A stretch of 22,303 nucleotides of DNA from NCBI GenBank assembly GCA_900544365.1, contig UQVF01000030.1, forward strand, positions 1 to 22,303, given 5' to 3'. The notes beneath the pieces were generated by a model. The model ran no database searches and was not told where the DNA came from. It saw nothing but the letters and a program-made list of their open reading frames with translations. Source of the stretch: an uncultured Veillonella sp. (GTDB taxonomy: Bacteria; Bacillota; Negativicutes; Veillonellales; Veillonellaceae). This document shows, piece by piece, positions 1 through 8,071 of this stretch (positions are counted from its first letter, which is position 1; each line of letters starts with the position of its first letter). A program made the position numbers and the translations under genes.

Positions 1-70
1 GAACCCTCTTTTAAAGCTAGGCAGTTATTTTTCCAACAAAAACTTTACACCGTCATCGAATCTATTCAAT

Positions 71-100
71 TTGTCATAACTATGCATTATATGGTATCAT
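71..100 (+). promoter_or_regulatory. Predicted promoter of the aminopeptidase-efp unit
   Basis: A -35-like TTGTCA (71-76) is followed after 18 bases by TATCAT (95-100). TGG directly precedes the -10, which makes it an extended -10 element. It lies 27 bases upstream of the first gene. Bases 1-70 show no recognisable gene. Confidence 0.55.
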
Positions 101-126
101 TAGTTGATGCTTTTTAAGGAGGCGAG

Positions 127-1200
127 ATGATGAATGGATTAGTCGCTTTGCAAGCATTCCTAACAGAAGAAACATATGGAGGAGCCATCCTCATTAGTCC
201 TATCAACTTACATTATTTTGCAGGATTTACAGGGACCACTGGAGTGGCATTTATAACGCCTGATAAAGCTTATATGATAACGGACAGTCGTTATACAGAG
301 CAGGCTAAAGAACAATGTGAAGGCTATGAGGTCATCCAATATACGGGTGATGTGTATGAGACGATTAAGAATATACTAAGTTCATCCAACATTACGTTAT
401 CCACATGTTGCTTTGAAGGAAATTACATGAGTGTCGATGTATTTCAAGAAGTTTGTGATACATTAAACGAAACAGAATTTTTATCCTTTGACTTTGCCCG
501 TCTACGTATAGTAAAACGGGATGACGAGCTACAGTGTTTACGAGAAGCTTTTCGTATCGCAGATGAATCATTTTCAGCCATGTTGCCACAATTAAAGGTG
601 GGGATGACTGAAAATGAAGCACGCATCATTTTAGAAACTGAAATGTTAAAACGTGGTTCCAGAGAGCCATCTTTTACAACCATTGTAGCATCTGGCTATC
701 GTTCTAGTATGCCTCATGGTGTAGCTAGTGATAAAGTGATGGAACGAGGCGATTTTGTTACCTTTGACTTTGGTGCTATGTATAGCGGATATCACTCTGA
801 TATGACACGAACCATTGTGTTGGGTAAAGCTAGTGATGAACAAAAGAAACTCTATTCTATCGTACTCGAAGCACAAACTCGAGGGGTTGCTTTCATTAAA
901 GAAGGTGTTACCGGTGCTGAGGTGGATGCAGTTTGCAGAGACTATATTAAGGAACAAGGATATGGTACCAATTTTGGTCATGGTACAGGTCATGGTGTAG
1001 GTTTAGATATTCATGAGTTACCAGTAGCATCACCTAGATCCAAAGATATATTAACAGAAAATATGGTAGTCACCGTGGAACCAGGTATTTATTTACGAGG
1101 ACATATGGGGCTTCGCATTGAAGATACAGTTATAGTTACTAAGGAGGGCTGTGAAATACTCACACAAACTCCTAAAGATTTAATAGAACTAGATGTGTAA
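127..1200 (+). CDS. M24 family Xaa-Pro aminopeptidase/dipeptidase
   Basis: Cytoplasmic metallopeptidase predicted to remove N-terminal residues preceding proline, or to split Xaa-Pro dipeptides. The 357-residue product has an N-terminal creatinase-like domain (about 5-130) and a C-terminal pita-bread catalytic domain (about 135-350). The five expected metal ligands are all visible: D214 and D225 (in FDFGAMYSGYHSDMTR), H289 (in GHGTGHGVGLDIHE), E318 (in VEPGIY) and E332 (in RIEDT). Two ATGs stand in tandem at 127 and 130. AAGGAGG at 116-122 serves either; 127 is used here. It is followed directly by efp, a common pairing in Firmicutes. The choice between PepP-like and PepQ-like activity is not resolved, so no symbol is given. 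Confidence 0.93.
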   Translation: MMNGLVALQAFLTEETYGGAILISPINLHYFAGFTGTTGVAFITPDKAYMITDSRYTEQAKEQCEGYEVIQYTGDVYETIKNILSSSNITLSTCCFEGNYMSVDVFQEVCDTLNETEFLSFDFARLRIVKRDDELQCLREAFRIADESFSAMLPQLKVGMTENEARIILETEMLKRGSREPSFTTIVASGYRSSMPHGVASDKVMERGDFVTFDFGAMYSGYHSDMTRTIVLGKASDEQKKLYSIVLEAQTRGVAFIKEGVTGAEVDAVCRDYIKEQGYGTNFGHGTGHGVGLDIHELPVASPRSKDILTENMVVTVEPGIYLRGHMGLRIEDTVIVTKEGCEILTQTPKDLIELDV

Positions 1201-1214
1201 TGGAGGGATTTACA

Positions 1215-1772
1215 ATGATTTCCAGTAATGATTTTCGTCCAGGCGTAACTGTCGAATTAGACGGTAATGTATGGCAAGTAGTTGACTTTCAACATGTTAA
1301 ACCAGGTAAAGGTGCCGCTTTCGTACGTGCTAAATTGAAAAACCTACAAACAGGTGCTGTAGTAGAGCGTACTTTCAATGCTGGTGAAAAAGTGCCAAAA
1401 GCTCATGTTGACCGTCGTCGCATGCAATACCTATATGAATCTGATGGAGCATATACTTTCATGGATAATGAAACATATGACCAAATTGAGTTAACAATTG
1501 ACCAATTAGGAGATGCTAAAAACTTCTTATTAGAAAATATGGAAGTGTCTATTATGTTCTTCCAAGGCATTGTTATCGGTATTGACTTACCTGTAGCTGT
1601 AGAGTTACGTGTAGTTGAAACTGACCCTGGTATCCGTGGCGATACTGCAACTGGTGGTAATAAACCTGCTACATTAGAAACAGGTTATGTTGTAAAAGTA
1701 CCTTTATTCATCGAAGTAGACGATGTATTGCGTGTAGATACACGTACTGGACAATATATTGAACGTGCTTAA
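1215..1772 (+). CDS. efp: Translation elongation factor P
   Basis: EF-P binds ribosomes stalled at polyproline stretches and stimulates peptide bond formation. The 185-residue protein shows the KOW-like N-terminal domain with the loop KPGKGAAF, whose lysine (K32) is the usual modification position. Two OB domains follow, ending in the family-typical stretch DDVLRVDTRTGQYIERA. An in-frame ATG at 1200 overlaps the preceding stop codon. The start at 1215 is preferred because the protein then begins MISSNDFRPG like its relatives and GGAGG (1202-1206) sits at proper spacing. It is cotranscribed with the peptidase gene, and a strong hairpin terminator follows. Confidence 0.96.
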   Translation: MISSNDFRPGVTVELDGNVWQVVDFQHVKPGKGAAFVRAKLKNLQTGAVVERTFNAGEKVPKAHVDRRRMQYLYESDGAYTFMDNETYDQIELTIDQLGDAKNFLLENMEVSIMFFQGIVIGIDLPVAVELRVVETDPGIRGDTATGGNKPATLETGYVVKVPLFIEVDDVLRVDTRTGQYIERA

Positions 1773-1815
1773 ACCACAGATTTGATCTTTTAACAACTAA
1801 TATAGTATTGTAATT

Positions 1816-1859
1816 AAAAGCATTTGTTGGCCTGTGGTAGGACGACAAATGCTTTTTTT
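1816..1859 (+). terminator. Rho-independent terminator after efp
   Basis: The stem AAAAGCATTTGTTG (1816-1829) pairs with 1843-1856 through one G-U pair, around a 13-base loop (1830-1842) that can itself form a short cct/agg stem. A run of seven T's (1853-1859) follows. The next gene starts only ten bases further on, so it may act as an attenuator rather than a full stop. Confidence 0.85.
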
Positions 1860-1868
1860 GGTAAACAT

Positions 1869-2231
1869 ATGGAAGATAATCGCTTTTTTGAAGGACTGAT
1901 ACAGTTCGATCATTCTGTTTATGAAATGATTGCTACCATGACAGCACTAGAAACGAAAGGTGTTGCGGGGATGAGCACAACATTTGGAGATACGGTAAGT
2001 AGCTTATTTGGTAGAAAAAATGCCATGGAAGGTGTGAAAGTACAAGTCATGGAAGATGGGTCATTACAAGTATCTCTACATATTGCCGTATTTTATGGAT
2101 ATCGTGTTCCAGATATTGCATTACGTTTACAAGAACGAGTCAAAACTGCTCTTGTATCTATGGCGGATGCTACTGTAAACAGTGTTGATATTTATGTGCA
2201 AGATATTATTTTTGAAAGTACCATATCATAG
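1869..2231 (+). CDS. Asp23/Gls24 family protein, first of two
   Basis: The predicted 120-residue cytoplasmic protein belongs to the Asp23/Gls24 (DUF322) family, small alpha/beta proteins linked to envelope stress or membrane-associated assemblies in Gram-positive lineages. Family features are the internal segment VAGMSTTFGDTVSSLFGR and the later strand-rich part VKVQVMEDGSLQVSLHIAV followed by an amphipathic helix. The start at 1869 is chosen because the frame further upstream runs through the terminator stem. There is no recognisable Shine-Dalgarno sequence before this ATG, which is odd among its neighbours. A weak promoter-like pair (TTGATC 1782-1787, TATTGT 1806-1811) lies upstream of the hairpin. 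The specific role is unknown. Confidence 0.75.
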   Translation: MEDNRFFEGLIQFDHSVYEMIATMTALETKGVAGMSTTFGDTVSSLFGRKNAMEGVKVQVMEDGSLQVSLHIAVFYGYRVPDIALRLQERVKTALVSMADATVNSVDIYVQDIIFESTIS

Positions 2232-2240
2232 GGGATTTGT

Positions 2241-2621
2241 ATGTCAGATCATTTAGAAATTGAAATTACAGATGCCGTTATTTTAGATGTCACTGCAAGA
2301 GTATTATCATCATTCGATGAAATTCACTCTATGAGTAAACGATTTTTTGATGGTGTTGTAGATGGTATCTCACAAAAATTCGGTCAAAAAAGCTGGCCTG
2401 GAATGAATGTAAAACATAAACGAGATAGCTTTGGAGAGGATTTCATAGAAATTAATTTATATCTTCGTTTATATTGTGGAGCTCATCCATTAGAAGTGGC
2501 ACGACAAATACAACAACAAGTGCGGCAAGATTTACGAAATATGTTAGACTTATACCGTGTTCGTGTAGATGTACACATCGACGGTTTAGAAAGAAAGGTA
2601 CCTAGTCATGAATCATCGTAG
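2241..2621 (+). CDS. Asp23/Gls24 family protein, second of two
   Basis: The product of 126 residues is a second Asp23/Gls24-type protein. It starts nine bases after the first and differs considerably from it in sequence. It shares the layout: an acidic N-terminus, a central VVDGISQKFGQKSWPG segment, a strand-rich part (FIEINLYLRLYCGAHPLEVARQIQQQVRQDL) and a final VRVDVHIDGLE strand. AGGGGA at about 2230-2235 is its ribosome binding site. Its 3' end overlaps nusB by 14 bases, which suggests translational coupling. An Asp23-type gene beside nusB is common in Firmicutes; two in a row imply a hetero-oligomer or divergent roles, which is inference. Confidence 0.8.
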   Translation: MSDHLEIEITDAVILDVTARVLSSFDEIHSMSKRFFDGVVDGISQKFGQKSWPGMNVKHKRDSFGEDFIEINLYLRLYCGAHPLEVARQIQQQVRQDLRNMLDLYRVRVDVHIDGLERKVPSHESS

Positions 2622-3006
2622 GTTAGCAAGAGTATTTGCATTTGAAACAATTTATGCAGATACATTTTTAGGAGAAGTAGTTGAGGAGGCAACTCTAGAT
2701 ACAACTAATATGCAAGGAAAAGCCAATCAATTTGCAGAACAATTAATTGCAGGTGTGCGCAGTGAAAAAGAACATTTAGATGCGGCATTACAAGAATTTT
2801 CTCCTAAACGTAAAATGGAGCGTTTTCCTAAAGTAGAACTTACTATTTTGCGTATGGCTGCTTGGGAGTTACTACATCCACAAGAAGATACACCAGCTAA
2901 GATTGTCATCAATGAAGCGGTTCTTTTAGCGAAAGAGTTTGGAGGAGCTACGTCCTATAAATACATTAATGCTATTCTTCATAACTTAGCTGCATCGAGA
3001 CAATAA
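2608..3006 (+). CDS. nusB: Transcription antitermination factor NusB
   Basis: NusB binds boxA RNA with NusE (ribosomal protein S10) and supports antitermination in rRNA operons. The 132-residue all-helical protein has the typical N-terminus RRLARVFAFETIYA and the conserved C-terminal part VELTILRMAAWELL, then PAKIVINEAVLLAKEFGG and YKYINAILHNLA. Length and motifs are normal for the family. The start codon lies inside the 3' end of the preceding Asp23 gene. The next gene begins one base after its stop. Confidence 0.95.
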   Translation: MNHRRLARVFAFETIYADTFLGEVVEEATLDTTNMQGKANQFAEQLIAGVRSEKEHLDAALQEFSPKRKMERFPKVELTILRMAAWELLHPQEDTPAKIVINEAVLLAKEFGGATSYKYINAILHNLAASRQ

Positions 3007-3007
3007 A

Positions 3008-4000
3008 ATGGCCTATTATTTAGGAATTGATACAAGTTGTTATACCACATCTTGTGCACTTGTTGATGAAGAAGGTAGATTAGTACAGGAAACTAGAAAA
3101 CTGTTAGAGGTGCCGCAAGGTAAACGAGGATTACAACAGTCACAAATGGTGTTTCAACATACTCGTACCTTAGGTGAACTGATTCAGTCCTTAACGTTGG
3201 ATCAGCCCATTGCAGGTATCGGTGTCAGCGGGTTTCCAAGACGAGAAGAAAACTCTTATATGCCAGCATTCCTAGTAGGGCTTAATACAGCGAAATCACT
3301 AGGCCATTGTTTACAGGTCCCAGTCCACATTTTTTCACATCAAGAGAATCATATATGGGCAGCCTTGCGTGAAATTGGTGAAATTCCAGAAGGGCCCTTT
3401 TTAAGTTTACACCTTTCTGGGGGAACTACGGAGTTTGTTCTTTGTGAACGTATTTATAAAAGTGGCTTTAAAGTGCAAATAGTGGGAGGATCTGATGATA
3501 TAGCAGGAGGCCAATTGGTGGACCGACTAGGTGTGTTAATGGGCTTGAAGTTTCCCGCCGGTCCAAGTATGGAAACATTAGGACGACGTATTAAATACAA
3601 CGTAGACTCTGTGCTTCCTGTATCGGTAAAAGATTCTACGATTAGTTTTGGTGGTCCATACAGTGCTGGTCAACGGTGGTGGGAATCATTACAACATGCG
3701 CCTATTGATTGGAGCGATAGGGAATCATTTAGTACAGAAACAAAAGCACAAATATTAGCAGCCTCTGTATTTCATTGTATTGGAAGTTCTCTTGAAAGAG
3801 CTTTATCTTATATTCTAACAAAATATAATATTACAACCTTAATTACTGCTGGTGGTGTCATGGCTAATACCTATTTACAGGATCGCTTAGTTCATTGGGG
3901 ACATCATCATGATTTAGATGTATTATGTGTATCTTCTAAATATAGTGCAGATAATGCTTCAGGTAATGCCTATGGTGCAAAGGTTGTCGAAGGAGAATAG
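3008..4000 (+). CDS. TsaD/Kae1-like (M22 glycoprotease family) protein
   Basis: The 330-residue protein has the ASKHA-type fold of TsaD, the enzyme that transfers threonylcarbamoyl to A37 of tRNA. It begins with YLGIDTSCYTTSCAL. The metal-binding pattern H111-Q-E-N-H115 is present, as are a phosphate loop SGGTTE (137-142), the C-terminal GGVMANTYLQDRL and the third ligand D315 in SADNASGNAYG. The sequence departs from housekeeping TsaD throughout, and the position between nusB and xseA matches a TsaD paralogue found in many Firmicutes. Catalytic residues are intact but the function is not established. There is no clear ribosome binding site; the ATG follows the nusB stop by one base, so coupling is likely. 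Confidence 0.8.
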   Translation: MAYYLGIDTSCYTTSCALVDEEGRLVQETRKLLEVPQGKRGLQQSQMVFQHTRTLGELIQSLTLDQPIAGIGVSGFPRREENSYMPAFLVGLNTAKSLGHCLQVPVHIFSHQENHIWAALREIGEIPEGPFLSLHLSGGTTEFVLCERIYKSGFKVQIVGGSDDIAGGQLVDRLGVLMGLKFPAGPSMETLGRRIKYNVDSVLPVSVKDSTISFGGPYSAGQRWWESLQHAPIDWSDRESFSTETKAQILAASVFHCIGSSLERALSYILTKYNITTLITAGGVMANTYLQDRLVHWGHHHDLDVLCVSSKYSADNASGNAYGAKVVEGE

Positions 4001-4001
4001 A

Positions 4002-5207
4002 ATGGATGCTTACTCCGTTGGAGAATTAAATAGAATTATTAAGCAAACTGTAGAGGGAGAATTTCTCTTAAAGAATTGTATTGTTGAAGGAGTTATCTCT
4101 AATGTAAAACGTCACAGTACAGGACATTATTATTTTTCCCTTATTGATGATACAGGGTCCATTGATATGGCTATGTGGCGTTCCAAAGTACAACAACGTG
4201 GCTTAGAAGGTGCCCTTGAAAATGGTTTATTAGTACAAGTACGTGGAAATATTAGCTTTTACGAAAAAACCGGTCGTTTAAGTTTTATATGTGAAGATAT
4301 TCGTATTGGTACGAAAAGTGATTATCAAATTGCCTATGAAAAGTTAAAACAAGAATTATATGCATTAGGATATTTTGACGAACGACACAAACAACCTATA
4401 CCAGCTGTATCAAGCTGTATTGGTGTTGTCACTTCTGCATCAGGAGCAGTGATTCATGATATTTTACATGTAGCATCCCATCGTAATCCATTGGTAACAT
4501 TTAAAGTGTTTAATGTACCTGTACAGGGAACTACAGCAGGCCCTGTTATTGCTCGTGGTGTAGCTATGGCAGATGCGGACCCAGATGTAGATTTGATCAT
4601 TGTCGGTCGTGGTGGTGGTTCCATGGAAGATTTGTGGTGCTTTAATGATAGAGCCTTAATAGAATCTATATTCCAATGCACAACACCAGTTGTGTCTGCG
4701 GTTGGTCATGAAGTAGATTATACATTATGTGATTTTGTAGCTGATGTAAGAGGGGCGACTCCAAGTCATGCCGCTGAGCTATCTATCTATCCACTGGTGG
4801 ACTTACAAGAAGAAGTACAACAGAAGTTAGAATTTATTCACAATACAGTACAGTATCGTATTCAAAAAGAAAAACAACAGTTATTTTCTATTACTAATCG
4901 TAAGATTACTGTACCTGCCATGAATTTGGTGCATCAACAGAAAAATATATTGCAACGCTTTGAACACCTTTTACATAGTGCCATCCAAAAGAAATCCCAA
5001 GAGGAATCGCGTAAATTAGCTATATTAGCGACTCAATTGGATAATAAAAATCCTTTAGCTAAAGTCATTAAGGGCTTTGCTAAAGTAGATGTTAATGGGG
5101 CTCCCTTACAAACGATTGAAAATGTAAAAATAGGTGATACATTGGATATACATGTTCAAGATGGCTCAGTGAAAGCAAATGTACAGGAGGTAACACAACG
5201 TGGCTAA
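4002..5207 (+). CDS. xseA: Exodeoxyribonuclease VII large subunit
   Basis: Large subunit of the ATP-independent single-strand DNA exonuclease VII. The 401-residue product has an N-terminal OB domain (about 5-100, with VEGVISNVKRHSTGHYYFSL). The conserved catalytic core carries IIVGRGGGSMEDLWCFND and SAVGHEVDYTLCDFVADVR. A long coiled-coil region (about 265-345) and a short C-terminal segment follow. The frame is open further upstream to 3918, but the start at 4002 is preferred: the protein then begins MDAYSVGELN, AGGAGA (3991-3996) is correctly spaced, and no long overlap with the preceding gene is needed. It overlaps xseB by eight bases. Confidence 0.95.
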   Translation: MDAYSVGELNRIIKQTVEGEFLLKNCIVEGVISNVKRHSTGHYYFSLIDDTGSIDMAMWRSKVQQRGLEGALENGLLVQVRGNISFYEKTGRLSFICEDIRIGTKSDYQIAYEKLKQELYALGYFDERHKQPIPAVSSCIGVVTSASGAVIHDILHVASHRNPLVTFKVFNVPVQGTTAGPVIARGVAMADADPDVDLIIVGRGGGSMEDLWCFNDRALIESIFQCTTPVVSAVGHEVDYTLCDFVADVRGATPSHAAELSIYPLVDLQEEVQQKLEFIHNTVQYRIQKEKQQLFSITNRKITVPAMNLVHQQKNILQRFEHLLHSAIQKKSQEESRKLAILATQLDNKNPLAKVIKGFAKVDVNGAPLQTIENVKIGDTLDIHVQDGSVKANVQEVTQRG

Positions 5208-5409
5208 ATCTATAAAAAATTACGAAAAGAAATATACTGCCTTGGAAGAAGTGGTAAAAAAACTTGATGATGAAACCTTATCTATGCATGAATTGTTAAA
5301 AACTTATAAGGAAGGATTAACTCTAGTTAAAGAATGTTCTGATTTATTGCAACTTGTAGAAGAAGAAGTTGAACAAATTATTGAAACTGTACAAGTAGAT
5401 ACGAATTAG
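5200..5409 (+). CDS. xseB: Exodeoxyribonuclease VII small subunit
   Basis: Small helical subunit that assembles on the coiled coil of XseA. The product has 69 residues, normal for the family, with the typical pattern YTALEEVVKKLDDETLSMHELLKTYKEG followed by a coiled-coil tail. The start codon is GTG at 5200, inside the end of xseA, with GGAGG at 5186-5190 nine bases upstream. A predicted promoter for ispA begins at its stop codon. Confidence 0.93.
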   Translation: MAKSIKNYEKKYTALEEVVKKLDDETLSMHELLKTYKEGLTLVKECSDLLQLVEEEVEQIIETVQVDTN

Positions 5410-5438
5410 GAGACAAAGTACGTTTTTTTAGGTATAAT
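5410..5438 (+). promoter_or_regulatory. Predicted promoter of the ispA-dapB cluster
   Basis: GAGACA (5410-5415) and a perfect TATAAT (5433-5438) are separated by 17 bases. The gap of 83 bases before ispA is the largest in this gene series, consistent with a new transcription start. Confidence 0.5.
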
Positions 5439-5492
5439 ACAGTTAGAATATTTATACAAAAAATTATTATCTTTCAAAGAATTGAGGATATT

Positions 5493-6371
5493 ATGTTAAA
5501 AAAGTACTTACAAGAAAGTAAAGCAGACATTGAAAGTTATCTTTCTTCTGTATTAGAATCACCGAATACGGAGTATGCTCGTTTATATGAAAGTATGAAA
5601 TACAGCTTATTAATGGGAGGAAAGCGAATTCGACCTATTATCACGAAAGCTGTTATTGAATCCTTAGGTGGATCTTGGGATGATTATAAAGATGTAGTAT
5701 GTGCGATTGAATTAATTCATACCTATTCTTTAATTCATGATGATTTGCCGGCTATGGATAATGATGATTATCGTCGTGGAAAGCTAACCAATCATCGTGT
5801 ATATGGTGATGGCATGGCTATTTTAGCCGGAGATGGACTACTTACATATGCCTTTGAATTAGTAAGCAAACACACTGAGTTATCCGCAGGACAAGTGGTA
5901 CAGATTATTTGTGCTTTAGCAAAAGGTGCGGGGCCTAGTGGAATGGTAGGTGGTCAAGCCTTTGACCTACAATCAGAAGGAAAACTCCTGCCATTGGATG
6001 AATTAGTTGTTCTTCATAAAGGTAAAACAGGAGCGTTATTTAGTGCAGCTGTTGAAATTGGTCTAATCATTATGGATGCTCCTACAGCTGTAAGAGAAGC
6101 ATACCTACGTTATGCAGATCATTTAGGTTTATTATTTCAAATTACAGATGATATCCTAGATGTAGTAGGCACACAAGAAGAATTAGGGAAAACTCCTGGT
6201 AGTGATGAACGTCAACATAAAGCGACGTATGTATCTATATTAGGATTAGATACTGCTAAAGAACGTGCTCAAGAAGTAGCTAATTTAGCATTAACGGCAT
6301 TGCGTGATTCTAAGCAAACATCATCGATACTTGAAGGGCTAGTCCAATATTTAATGGACCGCACACAGTAG
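5493..6371 (+). CDS. ispA: (2E,6E)-farnesyl diphosphate synthase
   Basis: Trans-prenyltransferase that condenses isopentenyl diphosphate with dimethylallyl and geranyl diphosphates, feeding undecaprenyl and quinone synthesis. The 292-residue helical protein contains GGKRIRP (42-48). The first aspartate-rich motif is D83-D84-LPAM-D89, with the four-residue insertion typical of bacterial type II enzymes, and an aromatic residue Y78 sits five positions before it. The second motif is DDILD (219-223). These chain-length determinants point to C15 product rather than longer chains. GAGG at about 5484 is the ribosome binding site. dxs, often next door in Bacillota, is not in this cluster. Confidence 0.92.
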   Translation: MLKKYLQESKADIESYLSSVLESPNTEYARLYESMKYSLLMGGKRIRPIITKAVIESLGGSWDDYKDVVCAIELIHTYSLIHDDLPAMDNDDYRRGKLTNHRVYGDGMAILAGDGLLTYAFELVSKHTELSAGQVVQIICALAKGAGPSGMVGGQAFDLQSEGKLLPLDELVVLHKGKTGALFSAAVEIGLIIMDAPTAVREAYLRYADHLGLLFQITDDILDVVGTQEELGKTPGSDERQHKATYVSILGLDTAKERAQEVANLALTALRDSKQTSSILEGLVQYLMDRTQ

Positions 6372-6380
6372 GAGACGTGT

Positions 6381-7184
6381 ATGAGTCAAAAAGAACGTCT
6401 TGATATACTACTTGTGCAACGCGGTTTATTTGAAAGTAGAGAAAAAGCTAAGGCTGCAATTATGGCAGGGCTTATTTTTTCTGGTACACAGCGATTGGAT
6501 AAAGCTGGTACTAAAGTATTAGTAGATACGCATTTAGAAGTAAAAGGTAATACCTTACCCTATGTGAGTCGTGGTGGTTTGAAGTTAGAAAAAGCCATCG
6601 AGTTGTATCCTATTGATCTAACGAATGCCGTTATGGTAGATATTGGTGCTTCCACAGGAGGGTTTACAGACTGTGCCTTGCAACATGGGGCAGTCAAAGT
6701 ATTTGCCATTGATGTAGGTTACAATCAATTAGCCTGGAAGTTACGACAAGATCCTAGAGTCATTAATATGGAAAAACAAAATATTCGCACCGTTACACCT
6801 GTACAATTAGGGGAACTTAGCGATTTTATTTCCATTGATGTGGCTTTTATCTCCTTAGATAAGGTGCTTCCAGTAGCGACGACCTTATTGAAAGATACTG
6901 GCTCTTTAGTAGCTTTAATCAAACCTCAGTTTGAGGCTGGTAAAGAACTAGTCGGTAAAGGTGGTATAGTACGTGAAAAATCCACTCATAGATTGGTGTT
7001 AGATCGTATCTTGCATATTGCTAAAGATTGTGGCTTATATTTACATGGACTGACCTATTCTCCCATTAAAGGAATGGAAGGAAATATTGAATTTTTAGGA
7101 TATTTTACAAAACAAGCAGAGGGTTCCTTAGACATTACTGAAGAGCTAATTACAGCCACAGTAGAGGAGGCTCATCAATTATAG
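6381..7184 (+). CDS. TlyA family rRNA methyltransferase (hemolysin A family)
   Basis: The 267-residue protein joins an N-terminal S4 RNA-binding domain (about 6-65, RLDILLVQRGLFESREKAK) to an FtsJ-like Rossmann methyltransferase domain. The S-adenosylmethionine motif is VDIGASTGGFTDC (86-98). Residues of the K-D-K-E tetrad of 2'-O-methyltransferases can be placed in GGLKLEKA, SIDVAFIS, ALIKPQFE and GMEGNIEF. The family methylates the 2'-OH of rRNA cytidines; the exact target is not deducible here. AGGAG precedes the ATG. It is nine bases downstream of ispA and eight upstream of nadK, within one operon. Confidence 0.9.
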   Translation: MSQKERLDILLVQRGLFESREKAKAAIMAGLIFSGTQRLDKAGTKVLVDTHLEVKGNTLPYVSRGGLKLEKAIELYPIDLTNAVMVDIGASTGGFTDCALQHGAVKVFAIDVGYNQLAWKLRQDPRVINMEKQNIRTVTPVQLGELSDFISIDVAFISLDKVLPVATTLLKDTGSLVALIKPQFEAGKELVGKGGIVREKSTHRLVLDRILHIAKDCGLYLHGLTYSPIKGMEGNIEFLGYFTKQAEGSLDITEELITATVEEAHQL

Positions 7185-7192
7185 GAGGATCT

Positions 7193-8071
7193 ATGAGAAT
7201 CGGTTTCTTTCCTAATATGAAAAAAGAGAATATTCGAGATATTTTATCGCAAGCAATTACCTATTGCCATACATATGGTATAGAAGTCTATATGCCTAAA
7301 GAATTAGAACATCATGATGTATGTGCCTTAGGAATAGATAAATCTCACTTATTGCCACGACCAGAAGTATTTGAACATTTGGATATGGCATTTAGCTTTG
7401 GTGGTGATGGTACGATTATTCAATTAGCACGTCAAATATATCCATATAATGTACCAATTTGTGGTATTAATTTAGGGGAATTAGGGTTCTTAAATCAAAT
7501 AGAACTTGAGAATTTAGAGATGGCTATTGAAAGAATTAGTAAAGGCGATTATTATGTAGAAGATCGCATTCATTTAGTAGGAACCTTGCACACTCCTGAA
7601 GGAGAACGTGTACTACGTCCTGCTATTAATGATATTGTGGTATCCCGTTCAGAACCAGGTAAAATGGCGCGCATCAACTTGTCGATTAATGGTGGACATA
7701 CGCAAATGTATCCTGCTGATGGTTTAATTGTAGCCTGTTCTACAGGATCCACAGGGTATAACTTATCTGCTGGAGGTCCAATTATGGCGCCAGACAATCG
7801 GTCTCTTATCGTAACCCCTATAGCTCCTCACTTATTACAAGGCGTATCTTTGGTGCTAAAAGAAAGTGCAAAGATTGATATTACAATGCCAGAGCGCCAG
7901 AAAAACTTGCATATTTCTGTGGATGGCACTTTTGATTATGAGTTTAGTAATACTGATTCCTTACATATTGAAGCGCATCCACAATACTGTAAATATGTGC
8001 GCTTTAAAGATCAAAAATTTTTCGCTACTTTGTTTAAAAAGTTGACCGCACGATCTAAGGAGGTTCTATGA
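7193..8071 (+). CDS. nadK: NAD kinase
   Basis: Phosphorylates NAD to NADP. The 292-residue protein has the diagnostic GGDGT motif (70-74, in SFGGDGTII). Further family motifs are CGINLGELGFL, the NDIVVSR segment and DGLIVACSTGSTGYNLSAGGPI. The C-terminal half contains the usual VSVDG beta element (here ISVDGT). The start is supported by TAGGAGG just upstream. The stop codon overlaps the start of the next gene (ATGA), so the two are probably translationally coupled. Confidence 0.95.
   Translation: MRIGFFPNMKKENIRDILSQAITYCHTYGIEVYMPKELEHHDVCALGIDKSHLLPRPEVFEHLDMAFSFGGDGTIIQLARQIYPYNVPICGINLGELGFLNQIELENLEMAIERISKGDYYVEDRIHLVGTLHTPEGERVLRPAINDIVVSRSEPGKMARINLSINGGHTQMYPADGLIVACSTGSTGYNLSAGGPIMAPDNRSLIVTPIAPHLLQGVSLVLKESAKIDITMPERQKNLHISVDGTFDYEFSNTDSLHIEAHPQYCKYVRFKDQKFFATLFKKLTARSKEVL

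Noticed and set aside
1..117. Plus-strand frame open from base 1 to a TAA at 115-117, a possible gene tail
   Set aside because: The translation has no recognisable motif and the same bases hold a good promoter for the next gene; 38 codons from the window edge are too few to call.
1824..1868. Upstream extension of the first Asp23 gene from a TTG
   Set aside because: The extra 15 codons lie in the terminator stem and loop and have no ribosome binding site.
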